NCBI RefSeq assembly: GCF_025215075.1 | Contig: NZ_JAOBTH010000023.1 | Location: 1 to 64,000 of the forward strand | Length of the DNA: 64,000 bases | From: Tenacibaculum haliotis | Lineage (GTDB): Bacteria; Bacteroidota; Bacteroidia; Flavobacteriales; Flavobacteriaceae | Reading direction: 5' to 3' | Shown here: piece by piece, positions 1-8,243 of the stretch | Layout of the letters: the number at the start of each line of letters is the position of its first letter | How positions within the stretch are numbered: the first letter of the stretch is position 1 | Made by a program: the position numbers and the translations under genes | Notes under the pieces: model-generated | What the model was told of the DNA's origin: nothing | Databases searched by the model: none | The model's input: the letters and a program-made list of their open reading frames with translations, nothing else

Positions 1-189
1 CCAATGTGCTAATTCTGCATCGTAATTATCTTCTTTATTTTGTACCCATTTGTTGATTTCTCTAGAAATTGTAGAAGGTGTTCTACCAAGAGTTTTAGCA
101 ATATAAGCTTTGGTCTTTTTTTCGTTTAAAAGAGTCTGAATAATCACTCTTTCTTTAAGGCTAAGTCTTCTGTGTTTTTTTACTGTCAT
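1..189 (-). CDS. IS30-type transposase, N-terminal part (cut by window edge)
   Basis: Sixty-three codons are visible from an ATG at 189; the rest lies beyond the left edge. The product starts MTVKKHRRLSLKER and continues with a helix-turn-helix containing the IAKTLGRTPSTISREI signature. That is the DNA-binding N-terminus of IS30-family transposases (known family feature). It sits just upstream of the first complete cassette site, so the IS probably inserted into, or beside, the last cassette on this side. Whether the element is intact cannot be seen. Confidence 0.75.
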   Translation of the reverse strand, partial: MTVKKHRRLSLKERVIIQTLLNEKKTKAYIAKTLGRTPSTISREINKWVQNKEDNYDAELAHW

Positions 190-240
190 TTTACAAATCT
201 ATAATTTTAGATTTGTTGCGTTAAGTTATTGAATACAGCG
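1..240 (-). mobile_element. IS30-like insertion sequence, right end
   Basis: This is the transposase 5' end plus about 50 bp of upstream DNA (190-240) that may hold the terminal inverted repeat. The outer boundary is approximate because the other end is not in the window. From about 241 the sequence reads as the end of a cassette (GGCACATAAC) followed by site 1. Confidence 0.5.
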
Positions 241-261
241 TGTTCGTCAGAAATGGCACAT

Positions 262-386
262 AACGTGTTCGTGTATGGTTAGTTGCGTTGGCTAGCAACT
301 AAATTAGTAAAAGAAAACGAACCAGAGGAAAATCCGTAGGATTTTCCGAGTACACACAAAACCAGCAATTGACTATACACGTTGTT
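262..386. repeat. attC-like site 1
   Basis: Imperfect palindrome with outer arms GTGTATGGTTAGTTGC and GCAATTGACTATACAC. The inner stem GGAAAATCC-GTA-GGATTTTCC lies at 327-347. The left flank GGCACATAAC is the end of the cassette cut by the window edge. Confidence 0.8.
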
Positions 387-399
387 GTGCATAGTGTTT

Positions 400-999
400 T
401 TATTCAGCTTTAATTTCATATGGTTTTTCTGGGAATCCGAATAGAATTGCTTTTTCCTCGTCAATTTCCTTTATTCCAATTAGTGTTTCTCGTTCGTCAT
501 TTTCGAAAATTGATGCGAAATAAGTTCCTTGCAAATTTTCTAATATTAATTTCCGTCCATTTCTTTTCATTCTTTTATTCATTTCTTGGATTACTGCACT
601 ATCCAAAATTTTGTTGAACGTTAATGGTATTTTCTTGTTATTCCACTGTGCTTTGAATTCAAGCGTCTCAATTTTTTTAGATTCAAGTTCCGTTTTGGTT
701 GGTTCAATTCTTTCATAGTCAGTCGCAAATTCAGTATCCTCTGTTTTAGATTCAGTTTCGCTCAACACAGTGTGAGTTTTTCCCATTCTGCATATTCTTA
801 TTCGATTGTCATTTACGAATTCATATTTTGATTCGGAAAGTTTCTCGCTCCATTCAGTTCGGACTTTTAATAATTCGTTTCCGCTTTTTAATTCAAGTTC
901 AAAATGGATGATTTGGTCGTTATTGAATTCAATAAATTCTGGTCGACAATAGTCGTCTCCTGTTTTAATCTTTAGCCAAGTTCCATTCAGGTTTTTCAT
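400..999 (-). CDS. Hypothetical protein, cassette 1
   Basis: A 199-residue protein with no signal peptide or membrane segment. It is rich in Glu and Lys and starts MKNLNGTWLKIK, an opening like those of small beta-barrel or lipocalin-like proteins, but that resemblance is too weak to name a family. It is the only gene of its cassette (384-1033), whose ends are GTTGTGCATAGTG and CATTATACACAAC. The stop codon lies about 16 bp inside the left boundary and the ATG about 30 bp inside the right one, the tight fit seen through most of the array. Function unknown. Confidence 0.75.
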   Translation of the reverse strand: MKNLNGTWLKIKTGDDYCRPEFIEFNNDQIIHFELELKSGNELLKVRTEWSEKLSESKYEFVNDNRIRICRMGKTHTVLSETESKTEDTEFATDYERIEPTKTELESKKIETLEFKAQWNNKKIPLTFNKILDSAVIQEMNKRMKRNGRKLILENLQGTYFASIFENDERETLIGIKEIDEEKAILFGFPEKPYEIKAE

Positions 1000-1030
1000 T
1001 TATTTTCTACGGTTTTGGGACATTATACAC

Positions 1031-1157
1031 AACGTTGTTGTATAAAGAAAGTTGCGTTTTTTGTGTGCGAGGAATTTCCTACGGAAATTCAGAAGTAGCA
1101 AAAAATGCAACTAACTTTGGTTAAGCACTAATTTAGCAATTTTTTTTATACGGTGTT
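1031..1157. repeat. attC-like site 2 (variant)
   Basis: Same outer boundaries (AACGTTGTTG...CGGTGTT) but a diverged body. The inner stem is GAATTTCC-TAC-GGAAATTC, so the hairpin is kept with a different sequence and loop. Confidence 0.7.
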
Positions 1158-1169
1158 AGGTGCAGTTTT

Positions 1170-1637
1170 TTATTTTTTCAGCTTTTCAACTTTAATTTCA
1201 GTTTTTTCAATTCCATTAAATTGATATTCTTTTCCTTGTATTTTTAAAATAAACGAATTCCAAGAATTCCATTTGATAAATTCCACACTTGAGAATTCTC
1301 CTCTTAAAGAAAAATTTGAGTAAAGGTCATCTTCGTTTACTAATCTTTTCCAAATGATTTTTGTTCCTCCTCCGTTTTCGCTTTCAATTCCTTTTTCAAT
1401 ATAAATTCCGTTATATATTTCTGATGTTGTAATAATTAGTCTATAAAATTCTCCAACTGCAAATTCCTCATTATTCTCCTTTTCAGGAATAAATAATTCT
1501 CCTTTGTTGATAGTTGTAATCCATTTATAAATATCTTTTTTACTTTGGTCAGAAGTTCTAATTTCAGACTGTGAGTAAACAGCAAAAGAATTAATAATCA
1601 TTAAAATAATTATAATCGTTTTCTTCATTTTTTTCAA
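1170..1637 (-). CDS. Secreted hypothetical protein, cassette 2
   Basis: A 155-residue protein with a clear N-terminal signal peptide (KKTIIIILMIINSFAVYSQ, cleavage probably after the SQ near residue 23). The mature part has no family I recognise. Translation could begin at Met1 or Met4. It is the sole gene of cassette 2, which is bounded by GTTAGGTGCA and TGCACCTAAC; this pair fits the integron GTTRRRY/RYYYAAC core consensus exactly. Likely exported to the periplasm or surface. Confidence 0.75.
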   Translation of the reverse strand: MKKMKKTIIIILMIINSFAVYSQSEIRTSDQSKKDIYKWITTINKGELFIPEKENNEEFAVGEFYRLIITTSEIYNGIYIEKGIESENGGGTKIIWKRLVNEDDLYSNFSLRGEFSSVEFIKWNSWNSFILKIQGKEYQFNGIEKTEIKVEKLKK

Positions 1638-1646
1638 ATTGCACCT

Positions 1647-1769
1647 AACGGTTTGTATATGGAAAGTGGCAGAATAGATTAGCGCTAACTTTCAGTCCGA
1701 AAACAAAGATAGCAGAAAAGCATAAACTTTGTAGTTTGTACTAAACTGCTATTTTTTATATACGTTGTT
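1647..1769. repeat. attC-like site 3 (variant)
   Basis: Boundaries AACGGTTTG and TACGTTGTTG are kept, with outer arms around GTATATGG and TTTATATAC. The central part differs from the main family and has no obvious 8-bp tetraloop hairpin. Confidence 0.65.
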
Positions 1770-1780
1770 GTGGTTTGTAT

Positions 1781-2164
1781 TTATTCTATTTCATGAATTG
1801 CTTCAACTTTTAAAAAATAATTATTTTTGTAAATGAAAATTATAAAATTGTTTAAATATTTGGCTAATTCCCAATCTCTAACTTTTCCTTTACCATAATA
1901 TGATCCAGATTGTTTTATTATTTTATTCATACAATATATTTTTTTGTATTTTAAGTTATACAAAGTGTCGATAATAGATAGAGAAGTAAAATCATTTTTT
2001 TTGTCATTGTCTTTAAAAACAAAAATATTTTTATTTTCTGTATAATTATACCCTTTTTTTAAATATTTTCCATCTAACTTTATAAATAATGTGTCTTTAT
2101 TTATTTGAGAATATACTTCGGTAAAAGTTGCTAGTATTAGTATTAGTAAAACATGTCTTCTCAT
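1781..2164 (-). CDS. Small secreted hypothetical protein, cassette 3 second gene
   Basis: A 127-residue protein with signal peptide MRRHVLLILILATFTEVYSQ. The mature domain is short, basic and unassigned. Its ATG shares one base with the stop of the upstream metalloprotease-like gene (TAATG), so the two are probably translationally coupled. That coupling suggests a functional pair in which this protein may act on, or with, the exported partner (inference). Confidence 0.75.
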   Translation of the reverse strand: MRRHVLLILILATFTEVYSQINKDTLFIKLDGKYLKKGYNYTENKNIFVFKDNDKKNDFTSLSIIDTLYNLKYKKIYCMNKIIKQSGSYYGKGKVRDWELAKYLNNFIIFIYKNNYFLKVEAIHEIE

Positions 2165-3633
2165 TATTTACAAAATTCTTTAGTTAAACCTGACAATTTT
2201 GTATTAATTGTCTTATTTATATTAATTGTATCATTACCTTTATCTAGCCACGCTTTTACTTTGTGCTCTTTTAATCCTTGCCATGCTAGTGCGTCATAAA
2301 TATTATCTAGAGTATTTGAGGGGTAATTTTCTTTGTAATATTTTACTTCATTCGGTATTAGTTTATTATGTGCTTCTTTTAATGCATTTTTCATTTCACC
2401 TATATATAATTTCGCCATTGTTTCATGTTGAGGAGACGCTTTGAAATTATTATTATCAAAATCATTATATGTTTGTTTAAAATCGATATCTCCACCTGTA
2501 GGTTTTTTTGAGGTGTTTAGTTTTCTGTACATATCAGCATGAATATATTCATGTAGGAGAGTTCTGATACAAGATAATGAATTCCTATTTGACATTTGAT
2601 TAGTACTAATATGAATATTTATTAATGTAGTACCAGGTTTATAAATAGTTTTGCCATTAATTTCAATTGTAGTTTTATTTCTGAAAACTTTATATTTTGA
2701 CGATATATTAATATCAAATTCACTATTCCCATTAAAATTGGCTAATAAGTCTTTAACAAATGTATTTCCATTTTTAGTTAGGCTATCGTTAAGACATTTT
2801 TCTTTTCCTGTAAGTCGTGTTGAATCAATTTTATCATCCTCTACACAATTATTATTTTCATCTAATATATAACCTGCACCACAACTAGGAGTATACCAAT
2901 TTCCTCCGCCTCCAGTAAGGTCATTATTATTTATGTTATCATCACCACTGTTAAAATCATCGTTTAAAAAATCTATAGGTTCATACCATGAATTTCCATT
3001 GCTTCCACTATCACCAGTTTCTATACTTGCATTTAGTGACATACAAGGAGCTAATATATACATAGGATCATCATTATTTTCCATTAACCATTGAAGATAT
3101 TCTATATCATAACAATCATAATCATTAGAAGACCTAGCTTGAGATGAGCTATCGGTTTCGTTTACAATATATTTTTCTTCTTTTTTTCCATTTTTATAGT
3201 TGTAAAACTCCGTAAGTCTTCCTTCTTTAGTATGAATTAAGATTGTACCAGAAAATATTTTTGGACTATTATCATTATCATAAAGTAAGGTTATAATTCT
3301 ATTATCAATTATGCCATTTACTTTTATAGAAGCTACAAAAGACTTTGCTTTAGTAGCGTTTAATTGTATTGGAGAATAAAGTAACTCAGTATTTTCTTTA
3401 TAATATTCTTCTTTAGAGTTGTTCCAATCAATTCTATCGATAAAAGTGTTAGATGCTCCTCTAGCACTAAAAGAATTGTTATTGTTTAATAAAAATGTTT
3501 TTGATTCTGAAATTGTAGGTATAGAAGTCTTATTTTCTATAAGGTTAATTTCGCTTTCACAATTCCAAAATAATAAGGAAACTCCAAAAAGAAATATTCC
3601 AAGTTTAAGAAAGTTGATTTTTTTGTTTTTCAT
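2164..3633 (-). CDS. Lipoprotein with predicted zinc metalloprotease domain, cassette 3
   Basis: A 489-residue protein. The signal sequence ends in a lipobox (LLFWNC, Cys25), so it is predicted to be a lipid-anchored envelope protein. A Gly/Asn/Asp-rich linker covers about 205-250. The C-terminal third contains LLHEYIHADMYRK with HEYIH at 361-365, a HExxH zinc-binding motif in a context like SprT-type or other zincin domains; a third zinc ligand is not certain. First gene of a two-gene cassette (1767-3719; ends GTTGTGGTT and AACCACAAC). A protease role is inferred from one motif only. Confidence 0.7.
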   Translation of the reverse strand: MKNKKINFLKLGIFLFGVSLLFWNCESEINLIENKTSIPTISESKTFLLNNNNSFSARGASNTFIDRIDWNNSKEEYYKENTELLYSPIQLNATKAKSFVASIKVNGIIDNRIITLLYDNDNSPKIFSGTILIHTKEGRLTEFYNYKNGKKEEKYIVNETDSSSQARSSNDYDCYDIEYLQWLMENNDDPMYILAPCMSLNASIETGDSGSNGNSWYEPIDFLNDDFNSGDDNINNNDLTGGGGNWYTPSCGAGYILDENNNCVEDDKIDSTRLTGKEKCLNDSLTKNGNTFVKDLLANFNGNSEFDINISSKYKVFRNKTTIEINGKTIYKPGTTLINIHISTNQMSNRNSLSCIRTLLHEYIHADMYRKLNTSKKPTGGDIDFKQTYNDFDNNNFKASPQHETMAKLYIGEMKNALKEAHNKLIPNEVKYYKENYPSNTLDNIYDALAWQGLKEHKVKAWLDKGNDTININKTINTKLSGLTKEFCK

Positions 3634-3716
3634 ACACTGTAAATTTAAAGTTATTAATTGATTTTAATTGTATTAATCGTAATTCTATTCAACCGTCTGA
3701 GTGGAATATGAACCAC

Positions 3717-3842
3717 AACGGCTTTGTGCATGATTTCGTTAAGGAAAAGAGCGCAGCACTTTTCCGAATTTGAACGAAAGATAATAAAAGTGCGAGGAAA
3801 TTCCGCAAGGAAATTCCACCTTAATGAATTATGCACCTTGTT
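3717..3842. repeat. attC-like site 4 (variant)
   Basis: Outer arms GTGCATGATTTCGTTAAGG and CCTTAATGAATTATGCAC replace the usual arms. The inner stem is GGAAATTCC-GCAA-GGAAATTCC with one central mismatch. Same overall length and layout as the main family but a different sequence class. Confidence 0.7.
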
Positions 3843-4208
3843 GGGTTTTCGTTTTATGGTTTTTCCGTTCTATTTTAATTCTTATTTCCGCAAAGATTCT
3901 AATTCCGCTGTTTTGATTTCCACGTTTTGGTATTCAACTCAATTTTCAAAACTTCTCAAGACTCTCAAAGTTTGTAATTTGATCTCAAAACTTTCCAGTT
4001 TTTGATTTTTATTTAACGAAATAACTCTAAACTGGAGTTTTTCTATTTATAAAAAATTGACTTGAAAAAAGAAATTGTTCAAGCTACTTTTTTTGAGTTT
4101 TAATTAAACTCCAATATAGCTTTTCAGTAAATTTTTCCAACATTGTAAAAATTCACTTTAAAAGCTAAAAATGTTCAATTTTAACGATTTCCGCTAATGA
4201 AACCCAAC
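3840..4208. other. Cassette 4 without a recognisable gene
   Basis: A 369-bp unit bounded by GTTGGGTTT and AAACCCAAC, so it satisfies the cassette rule. Neither strand holds a convincing reading frame; the apparent plus-strand frame 3724-4005 starts inside site 4 and looks like low-complexity translation. It contains A/T-rich short inverted repeats, for example around ACTGGAG and CTCC at 4031-4112. It may carry a small RNA, a promoter or a decayed gene. Confidence 0.6.
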
Positions 4209-4329
4209 GTGTTTGTGTAAGATTAGTTGCGTGTTTTAAGCACTAAAGTTAGCAAATAAATCACAGATAGAAAGTCCGCGAGGACTTTCGTAAATTGGCT
4301 AAAACCAGCAATTAATTTTACACGGTGTT
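4206..4329. repeat. attC-like site 5
   Basis: Main-family site. Inner stem GAAAGTCC-GCGA-GGACTTTC. Nearly identical in its body to site 6 at the other end of the same cassette. Confidence 0.85.
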
Positions 4330-4341
4330 ACCTGCCGTTTT

Positions 4342-4917
4342 TTATTTCCTACAAGTATTATTTATTTCCTTAAATAATTCTGTTATTTCTGTTGTTTGAA
4401 ATTTTCTTACTTTTTTAATCAATTGATTTGCATAATCTTCAGTTCTATTTCCTGCATACCACGCAAGTGTTCTATAATCAGAGAAATTTCCGTCAAATGT
4501 AGTTTCAAATGAAAAATTCCCATCTTCCCAAGCTATTGATTTATCATTACTTCCGTCAATTCTATCAAAACAATTTTTAATCACATCAAACTTTGGTTTT
4601 TTTAATAACTCATTTACTTTACCTAAATCTAAATCTCCGTAATCACAAAATACCCTCAGAGTTTTTCCCCAGTAATGAATAGCCAAACTTCTGTTATTTT
4701 CTCCTTTAATAAACCACATAATATCCCAATGATTCCAAATATGTATATCCCAGTCTATAATTGAATTTTTCATTTCTCTATGATAAACTTCTTTTTGTAA
4801 TTTCTCCCACCACTCGTTTTGAATATTTTTATCTTGGTCTATTAATTGACAGAAGGCATTCCATTTTTCTGAAGTATCGAATAAGCTCATAGCTTTTATT
4901 AACAATTCTTTATTCAT
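4342..4917 (-). CDS. Hypothetical protein, partner of nuclease in cassette 5
   Basis: A 191-residue soluble protein, Trp-rich in the middle (around residues 53-70: DWDIHIWNHWDIMWF), with no motif I can name. It starts 8 bp after the stop of the PD-(D/E)XK protein, in the same orientation and cassette, so the two are surely co-transcribed. It may be a partner, specificity or immunity protein (inference). Confidence 0.7.
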   Translation of the reverse strand: MNKELLIKAMSLFDTSEKWNAFCQLIDQDKNIQNEWWEKLQKEVYHREMKNSIIDWDIHIWNHWDIMWFIKGENNRSLAIHYWGKTLRVFCDYGDLDLGKVNELLKKPKFDVIKNCFDRIDGSNDKSIAWEDGNFSFETTFDGNFSDYRTLAWYAGNRTEDYANQLIKKVRKFQTTEITELFKEINNTCRK

Positions 4918-4925
4918 AATTTTTT

Positions 4926-5789
4926 TTATAAGTTTTTACATAGCATTTGATATTGAGATATATACTCTCTAATTCTATGATTTGTTTCGGGGGTTTTATT
5001 CTTACATTTTTCTAACCACTTCTGTATATCGCTGTCAAAAGTTATATTTTTGACTTTCATCGGAATTTTTTTTGGTAAAGATTTGTAAATGTTAGATGGG
5101 TCTTCTTTAGGTTTGCTTATACTTTGTTGTTCATATTGTTTGTGTTCATTAGGCGCTAAATATATGATTTGATATTTTTTTTTATTATCCTCATAATATT
5201 TTTTTTCAATTTGTTTAGTTTTCAAATAAATTGCTTTATACCAGTACCTATATAATTGATTTTTTTGGTCAGTAGCCCAGTTTGACTTGTTTTCAATAAT
5301 AATTATGGATTCAGGATTTTTTCGTTTTATAAGTATGTCTATATTACCTTTTTCAGCAGTTATCTGCCAACTTCCTTTTTGAGGTGATTCTATTCCTATA
5401 TTTTCAAGAAATTCTAACAAGAAAATATTATCAAGACCGTGAGTTTCTTTTGGGTTTATTAAAAACTTGATTAATTTACTATGCATTGTTTCTTTAATTT
5501 TGAAATCAAATTCTTTTTTCAGTAATGTGAAAATATTAAAGTTGTGCCCATCCTTTTTGTTTTGTAATAGGTCTTCTTGAAATTTTATATTCCAATCTAC
5601 AAATTTATCAAGTTCTAAAATCTCAAAATGATTTTTAGAATAAGACTCTAAACACATAAAATCATTTAATAAATCATTTTCTCTCTCAAGGAATAAAATA
5701 CTGTTATTAATATAAGAATCATTCCAACCATTTATTAAATCATTTATTTGATTTAGAAATACACTTTTTTCTTTGATATGTAAGCTCAT
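4926..5789 (-). CDS. PD-(D/E)XK nuclease superfamily protein, cassette 5
   Basis: A 287-residue protein. Residues 85-185 show the fold's signature in order: a conserved HSKLIKFLINP helix near 103, Glu146, Asp151 in NIDILI, and Glu166-Asn-Lys168 in IIIIENK, followed by QLYRYW near 178-183. This matches the Pfam-type 'PD-(D/E)XK nuclease superfamily' proteins with an E/D-ExK site. The catalytic residues look complete. First gene of a two-gene cassette (4327-5835). Nucleases of this type occur in defence and transposon contexts; target and role here are unknown. Confidence 0.75.
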   Translation of the reverse strand: MSLHIKEKSVFLNQINDLINGWNDSYINNSILFLERENDLLNDFMCLESYSKNHFEILELDKFVDWNIKFQEDLLQNKKDGHNFNIFTLLKKEFDFKIKETMHSKLIKFLINPKETHGLDNIFLLEFLENIGIESPQKGSWQITAEKGNIDILIKRKNPESIIIIENKSNWATDQKNQLYRYWYKAIYLKTKQIEKKYYEDNKKKYQIIYLAPNEHKQYEQQSISKPKEDPSNIYKSLPKKIPMKVKNITFDSDIQKWLEKCKNKTPETNHRIREYISQYQMLCKNL

Positions 5790-5832
5790 TTTTCTTTTTA
5801 TAATTCCTTAATCGCATTTTTTAATGGCAGGT

Positions 5833-5956
5833 AACGTTGTTGTGTATGATTAGTTGCGTGTTTTAAGCACTAAAGTTAGCAAATAAATCACAGATAGAAA
5901 GTCCGCGAGGACTTTCGTAAATTGGCTAAAACCAGCAATTAATTATACACGTTGTT
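5833..5956. repeat. attC-like site 6
   Basis: Main-family site with inner stem GAAAGTCC-GCGA-GGACTTTC and outer arms GTGTATGATTAGTTGC and GCAATTAATTATACAC. The 3' end of the HxlR gene runs about 14 bp into its right edge. Confidence 0.85.
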
Positions 5957-6386
5957 GTAGCCAGTTATTTTTCTTGTAATTTTCTATTATATTTTCAATA
6001 AACTGTTCTTTGTTACCTCTTATCATTTCTATCTGTTCTCCTGCATATAAATCTGAATGAAATTCTCGTAGGTTATTATCACTCCAAATTATTAGTTCTA
6101 CTATTAATGGTGTAAGTGCAATTCCCTTTTCTGTTAATGTGTATATGTTTGTTTTTTTGTTTTCAGGAAGTTTTCCCTTTATTATAATTTTAAATTCCTC
6201 AAGCATTTTTAATCTCGAAGACAAAATATTTGTTGCGATAGCTTCTTCACTTTCAATAAAATCTTTAAATGTTTTTTTATTTTCAGTCAGCATTTGCTTA
6301 ATAATTACTAAAGACCACTTATCTCCAATAATATCAATTGCACTAGTAATTGGGCAGTCGCATCTAAATTTATGTTCCATTTTCAA
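5943..6386 (-). CDS. HxlR-family transcriptional regulator, cassette 6
   Basis: A 147-residue winged-helix regulator. The opening CDCPITSAIDIIGDKWSLVII is the HxlR hallmark, followed by SRLKMLEEFKII and the wing NIYTLTEKG. The N-terminal Cys pair could allow redox or electrophile sensing (inference; some family members do this). It is divergent from the reductase at 6515 across a 128-bp region with an inverted-repeat operator, so it probably controls that gene and itself. Its last codons (LQQRV) and stop lie inside attC-like site 6, so its C-terminus depends on which site is joined there. Confidence 0.85.
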   Translation of the reverse strand: MKMEHKFRCDCPITSAIDIIGDKWSLVIIKQMLTENKKTFKDFIESEEAIATNILSSRLKMLEEFKIIIKGKLPENKKTNIYTLTEKGIALTPLIVELIIWSDNNLREFHSDLYAGEQIEMIRGNKEQFIENIIENYKKNNWLQQRV

Positions 6387-6433
6387 TTTTGTATTACCTT
6401 AAAATTATTTTGTAAAAATACATTTTTTTATTT

Positions 6434-6489
6434 ATTGCTTGCAAAACAAAAGTAATATATTATCTTTGCTTGCATTTTGCAAGTAATAA
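6434..6489. promoter_or_regulatory. Promoter and likely HxlR operator
   Basis: Reading plus: TTG at 6439-6441, 19 bp, then TATCTTTG at 6461-6468, matching the Bacteroidota TTG-N~19-TAnnTTTG promoter for the reductase. ATTGCTTGCAAAA at 6434-6446 and its inverted counterpart (CTTGC-ATTTT-GCAAG at 6469-6483, reading ACTTGCAAAA on the minus strand) flank the -7 box. That is the expected geometry for a dimeric repressor. Confidence 0.65.
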
Positions 6490-6514
6490 TTTGATTTAAA
6501 TAAAATTTATTAAA

Positions 6515-7531
6515 ATGAAAAAAGTATTAGTAACGGGAATTTCAGGATATGTTGGTCTGCACGCAGCGGTGGAATTATTAAAAAATGGATATGCAGTCAA
6601 AGGTTCAGTTAGAAATTTATCCAAAAGAGACGAATTAACACGAGCAATTCGTAGAGAAGTTGAGCCCAAAGGTAATTTAGAGTTTTGCGAGCTTAATCTT
6701 TTAAAAGATGAAGGTTGGATGGAAGCAATGCAGGATTGTGACTATGTTTTACATATTGCCTCTCCTTATGTGGCAAGTGAGCCTAAAGATGAAAATGAAA
6801 TTATAAAACCTGCTATTGAAGGTACACAACGTGCTTTAAATTTTGCTAAAAACGCAGGTGTTAAGAGAGTGGTTTTAACTTCCTCTATAGTTGCAATGTT
6901 TGGTGATGCAAATAAGTCATTAAACATAGAACAAGATACTTGGACTAATCCAAATGCTAAAAATATGTCCGCTTATGTAAAAAGTAAAACACTTGCAGAA
7001 AAGAGTGCTTGGGATTTTATAGAAACTCAAAAAGGGGATAACAAGTTAGAATTGGTTGTTATTAATCCAGGTCCAATTTGGGGACCAACCTTGTCAGATA
7101 AACTCTCTGGTGAATCAATGAATATTGTTAAGGATATGATAACTGGAAAAATGCCAATGCTTGCCAAAGTGCGCATTAATATGTCAGATGTAAGAGATAT
7201 TGCCAATATTCACGTTAAGGCTTTAGAGAATGAGAAGGCTAATGGACAACGATTTGTTGTTGCAACTGAAAATCCATATTCGTTTAAAGAAATGGCTCAA
7301 ATCTTAAAATCAAATGGAAATGATAAAGTAAGCACTTTAGAAGGTCCAAATTTCTTATTAAAATTTATGTCTAATTTTAATAGCGATTTAAAAGGTATGA
7401 AGCCTTTTATTGGAAACACTTATGACGCAGATGTTAGCAAAACAAAGGAAGTGTTTAACTGGAAGCCGATTTCTTTTGAAAAGTCTATTTTAGACACAGT
7501 TCAATCAGTAAAACAACGATTGAACAAATAG
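6515..7531 (+). CDS. Extended SDR reductase / NAD-dependent epimerase, cassette 6
   Basis: A 338-residue extended short-chain dehydrogenase. The N-terminal VTGISGYVG dinucleotide-binding motif and the SAYVKSK (YxxxK) catalytic motif are present, with the LTSSI strand carrying the catalytic Ser. The layout resembles dihydroflavonol-4-reductase-like aldehyde/ketone reductases; substrate unknown. It is the only array gene on the plus strand. It has its own promoter with an HxlR-type operator and its own terminator at 7546-7580, so it does not rely on transcription from neighbouring cassettes. Confidence 0.85.
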   Translation: MKKVLVTGISGYVGLHAAVELLKNGYAVKGSVRNLSKRDELTRAIRREVEPKGNLEFCELNLLKDEGWMEAMQDCDYVLHIASPYVASEPKDENEIIKPAIEGTQRALNFAKNAGVKRVVLTSSIVAMFGDANKSLNIEQDTWTNPNAKNMSAYVKSKTLAEKSAWDFIETQKGDNKLELVVINPGPIWGPTLSDKLSGESMNIVKDMITGKMPMLAKVRINMSDVRDIANIHVKALENEKANGQRFVVATENPYSFKEMAQILKSNGNDKVSTLEGPNFLLKFMSNFNSDLKGMKPFIGNTYDADVSKTKEVFNWKPISFEKSILDTVQSVKQRLNK

Positions 7532-7545
7532 TTATTTTTCAATTA

Positions 7546-7580
7546 TCACTCGAATTTCAATCAAAGTTCGAGTGATTTTT
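7546..7580 (+). terminator. Rho-independent terminator of the reductase gene
   Basis: Stem ATCACTCGAA / TTCGAGTGAT with a 12-nt loop followed by a T run. It lies 15 bp after the stop codon and just before the cassette boundary. Confidence 0.8.
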
Positions 7581-7591
7581 TAATTGGCTAC

Positions 7592-7714
7592 AACGTTGTT
7601 GTATATGGTTTGTTGCGTGGTTAAGCACGTAATTTAGCAAATAAAAACCGAATAGAAAATCCGCAAGGATTTTCGTAAGTAGGCTAGAACTAGCAATAAA
7701 TTATATACGGTGTT
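7592..7714. repeat. attC-like site 7
   Basis: Main-family site. Inner stem GAAAATCC-GCAA-GGATTTTC; outer arms GTATATGGTTTGTTGC and GCAATAAATTATATAC. Almost identical to sites 11 and 13. Confidence 0.85.
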
Positions 7715-7727
7715 AGCAGCTGTTGTT

Positions 7728-8234
7728 TTAAAATGTTTCATCTATGGTTTTTCCTCCATATAGATTTATCAAGTGCTTATAGGCTTTTATTAATCTTTTA
7801 TCTAGCTCATCATTTTTTATTGATTGTGAAAGTTTAATCACAAGTTTGTTTGAAGTATAGGAATAATTAATAGAATTGTCGGTTCTGTTTTTAGAGCAGA
7901 TATTTACTCCTTCTTTAAAACAATTTCCTTTGTTACAAGAAAATATCATTAAATAATTATCTGAATCTATTTGTTTTCTAATAATTATGTTACTAATATT
8001 TTTTATAAGTACTGTGTTAATGTAAATTGTTGTTCCTCCAAATTCTTCTTTACATAGTGAAGTGTCAGCATATTGAAAATCAGTCATTTTTTCATTTCCA
8101 AATTCTATTACGGAACCAGAATAACTATTTAATACTGATTTTATCCATTCCTGAGTATTTTCTTTATTGGGGGCTTTTTTTTGTCCAAATATATTTAAAC
8201 AAGTTAATATAATTAATAAAGGTAAGTATTTCAT
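7728..8234 (-). CDS. Secreted hypothetical protein, cassette 7
   Basis: A 168-residue protein with signal peptide MKYLPLLIILTCLNIFGQ. Four or more Cys occur in the mature part (CKEEFGG, CNKGNCFKEGVNIC), so disulfides are possible in the periplasm. No family recognised. It begins 9 bp after the preceding gene's stop in a two-gene cassette bounded by GTTAGCAGC and GCTGCTAAC. Confidence 0.7.
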   Translation of the reverse strand: MKYLPLLIILTCLNIFGQKKAPNKENTQEWIKSVLNSYSGSVIEFGNEKMTDFQYADTSLCKEEFGGTTIYINTVLIKNISNIIIRKQIDSDNYLMIFSCNKGNCFKEGVNICSKNRTDNSINYSYTSNKLVIKLSQSIKNDELDKRLIKAYKHLINLYGGKTIDETF

Positions 8235-8243
8235 AATATTTAT

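Noticed and set aside
279..464. 61-residue minus-strand frame
   Set aside because: It lies mostly inside attC-like site 1 and overlaps the real 400-999 gene; similar frames appear by chance in other sites.
3654..3836. 60-residue minus-strand frame
   Set aside because: Translates site 4 itself; not a gene.
3724..4005. 93-residue plus-strand frame in cassette 4
   Set aside because: Starts inside site 4, low-complexity composition, no promoter or signal of coding.
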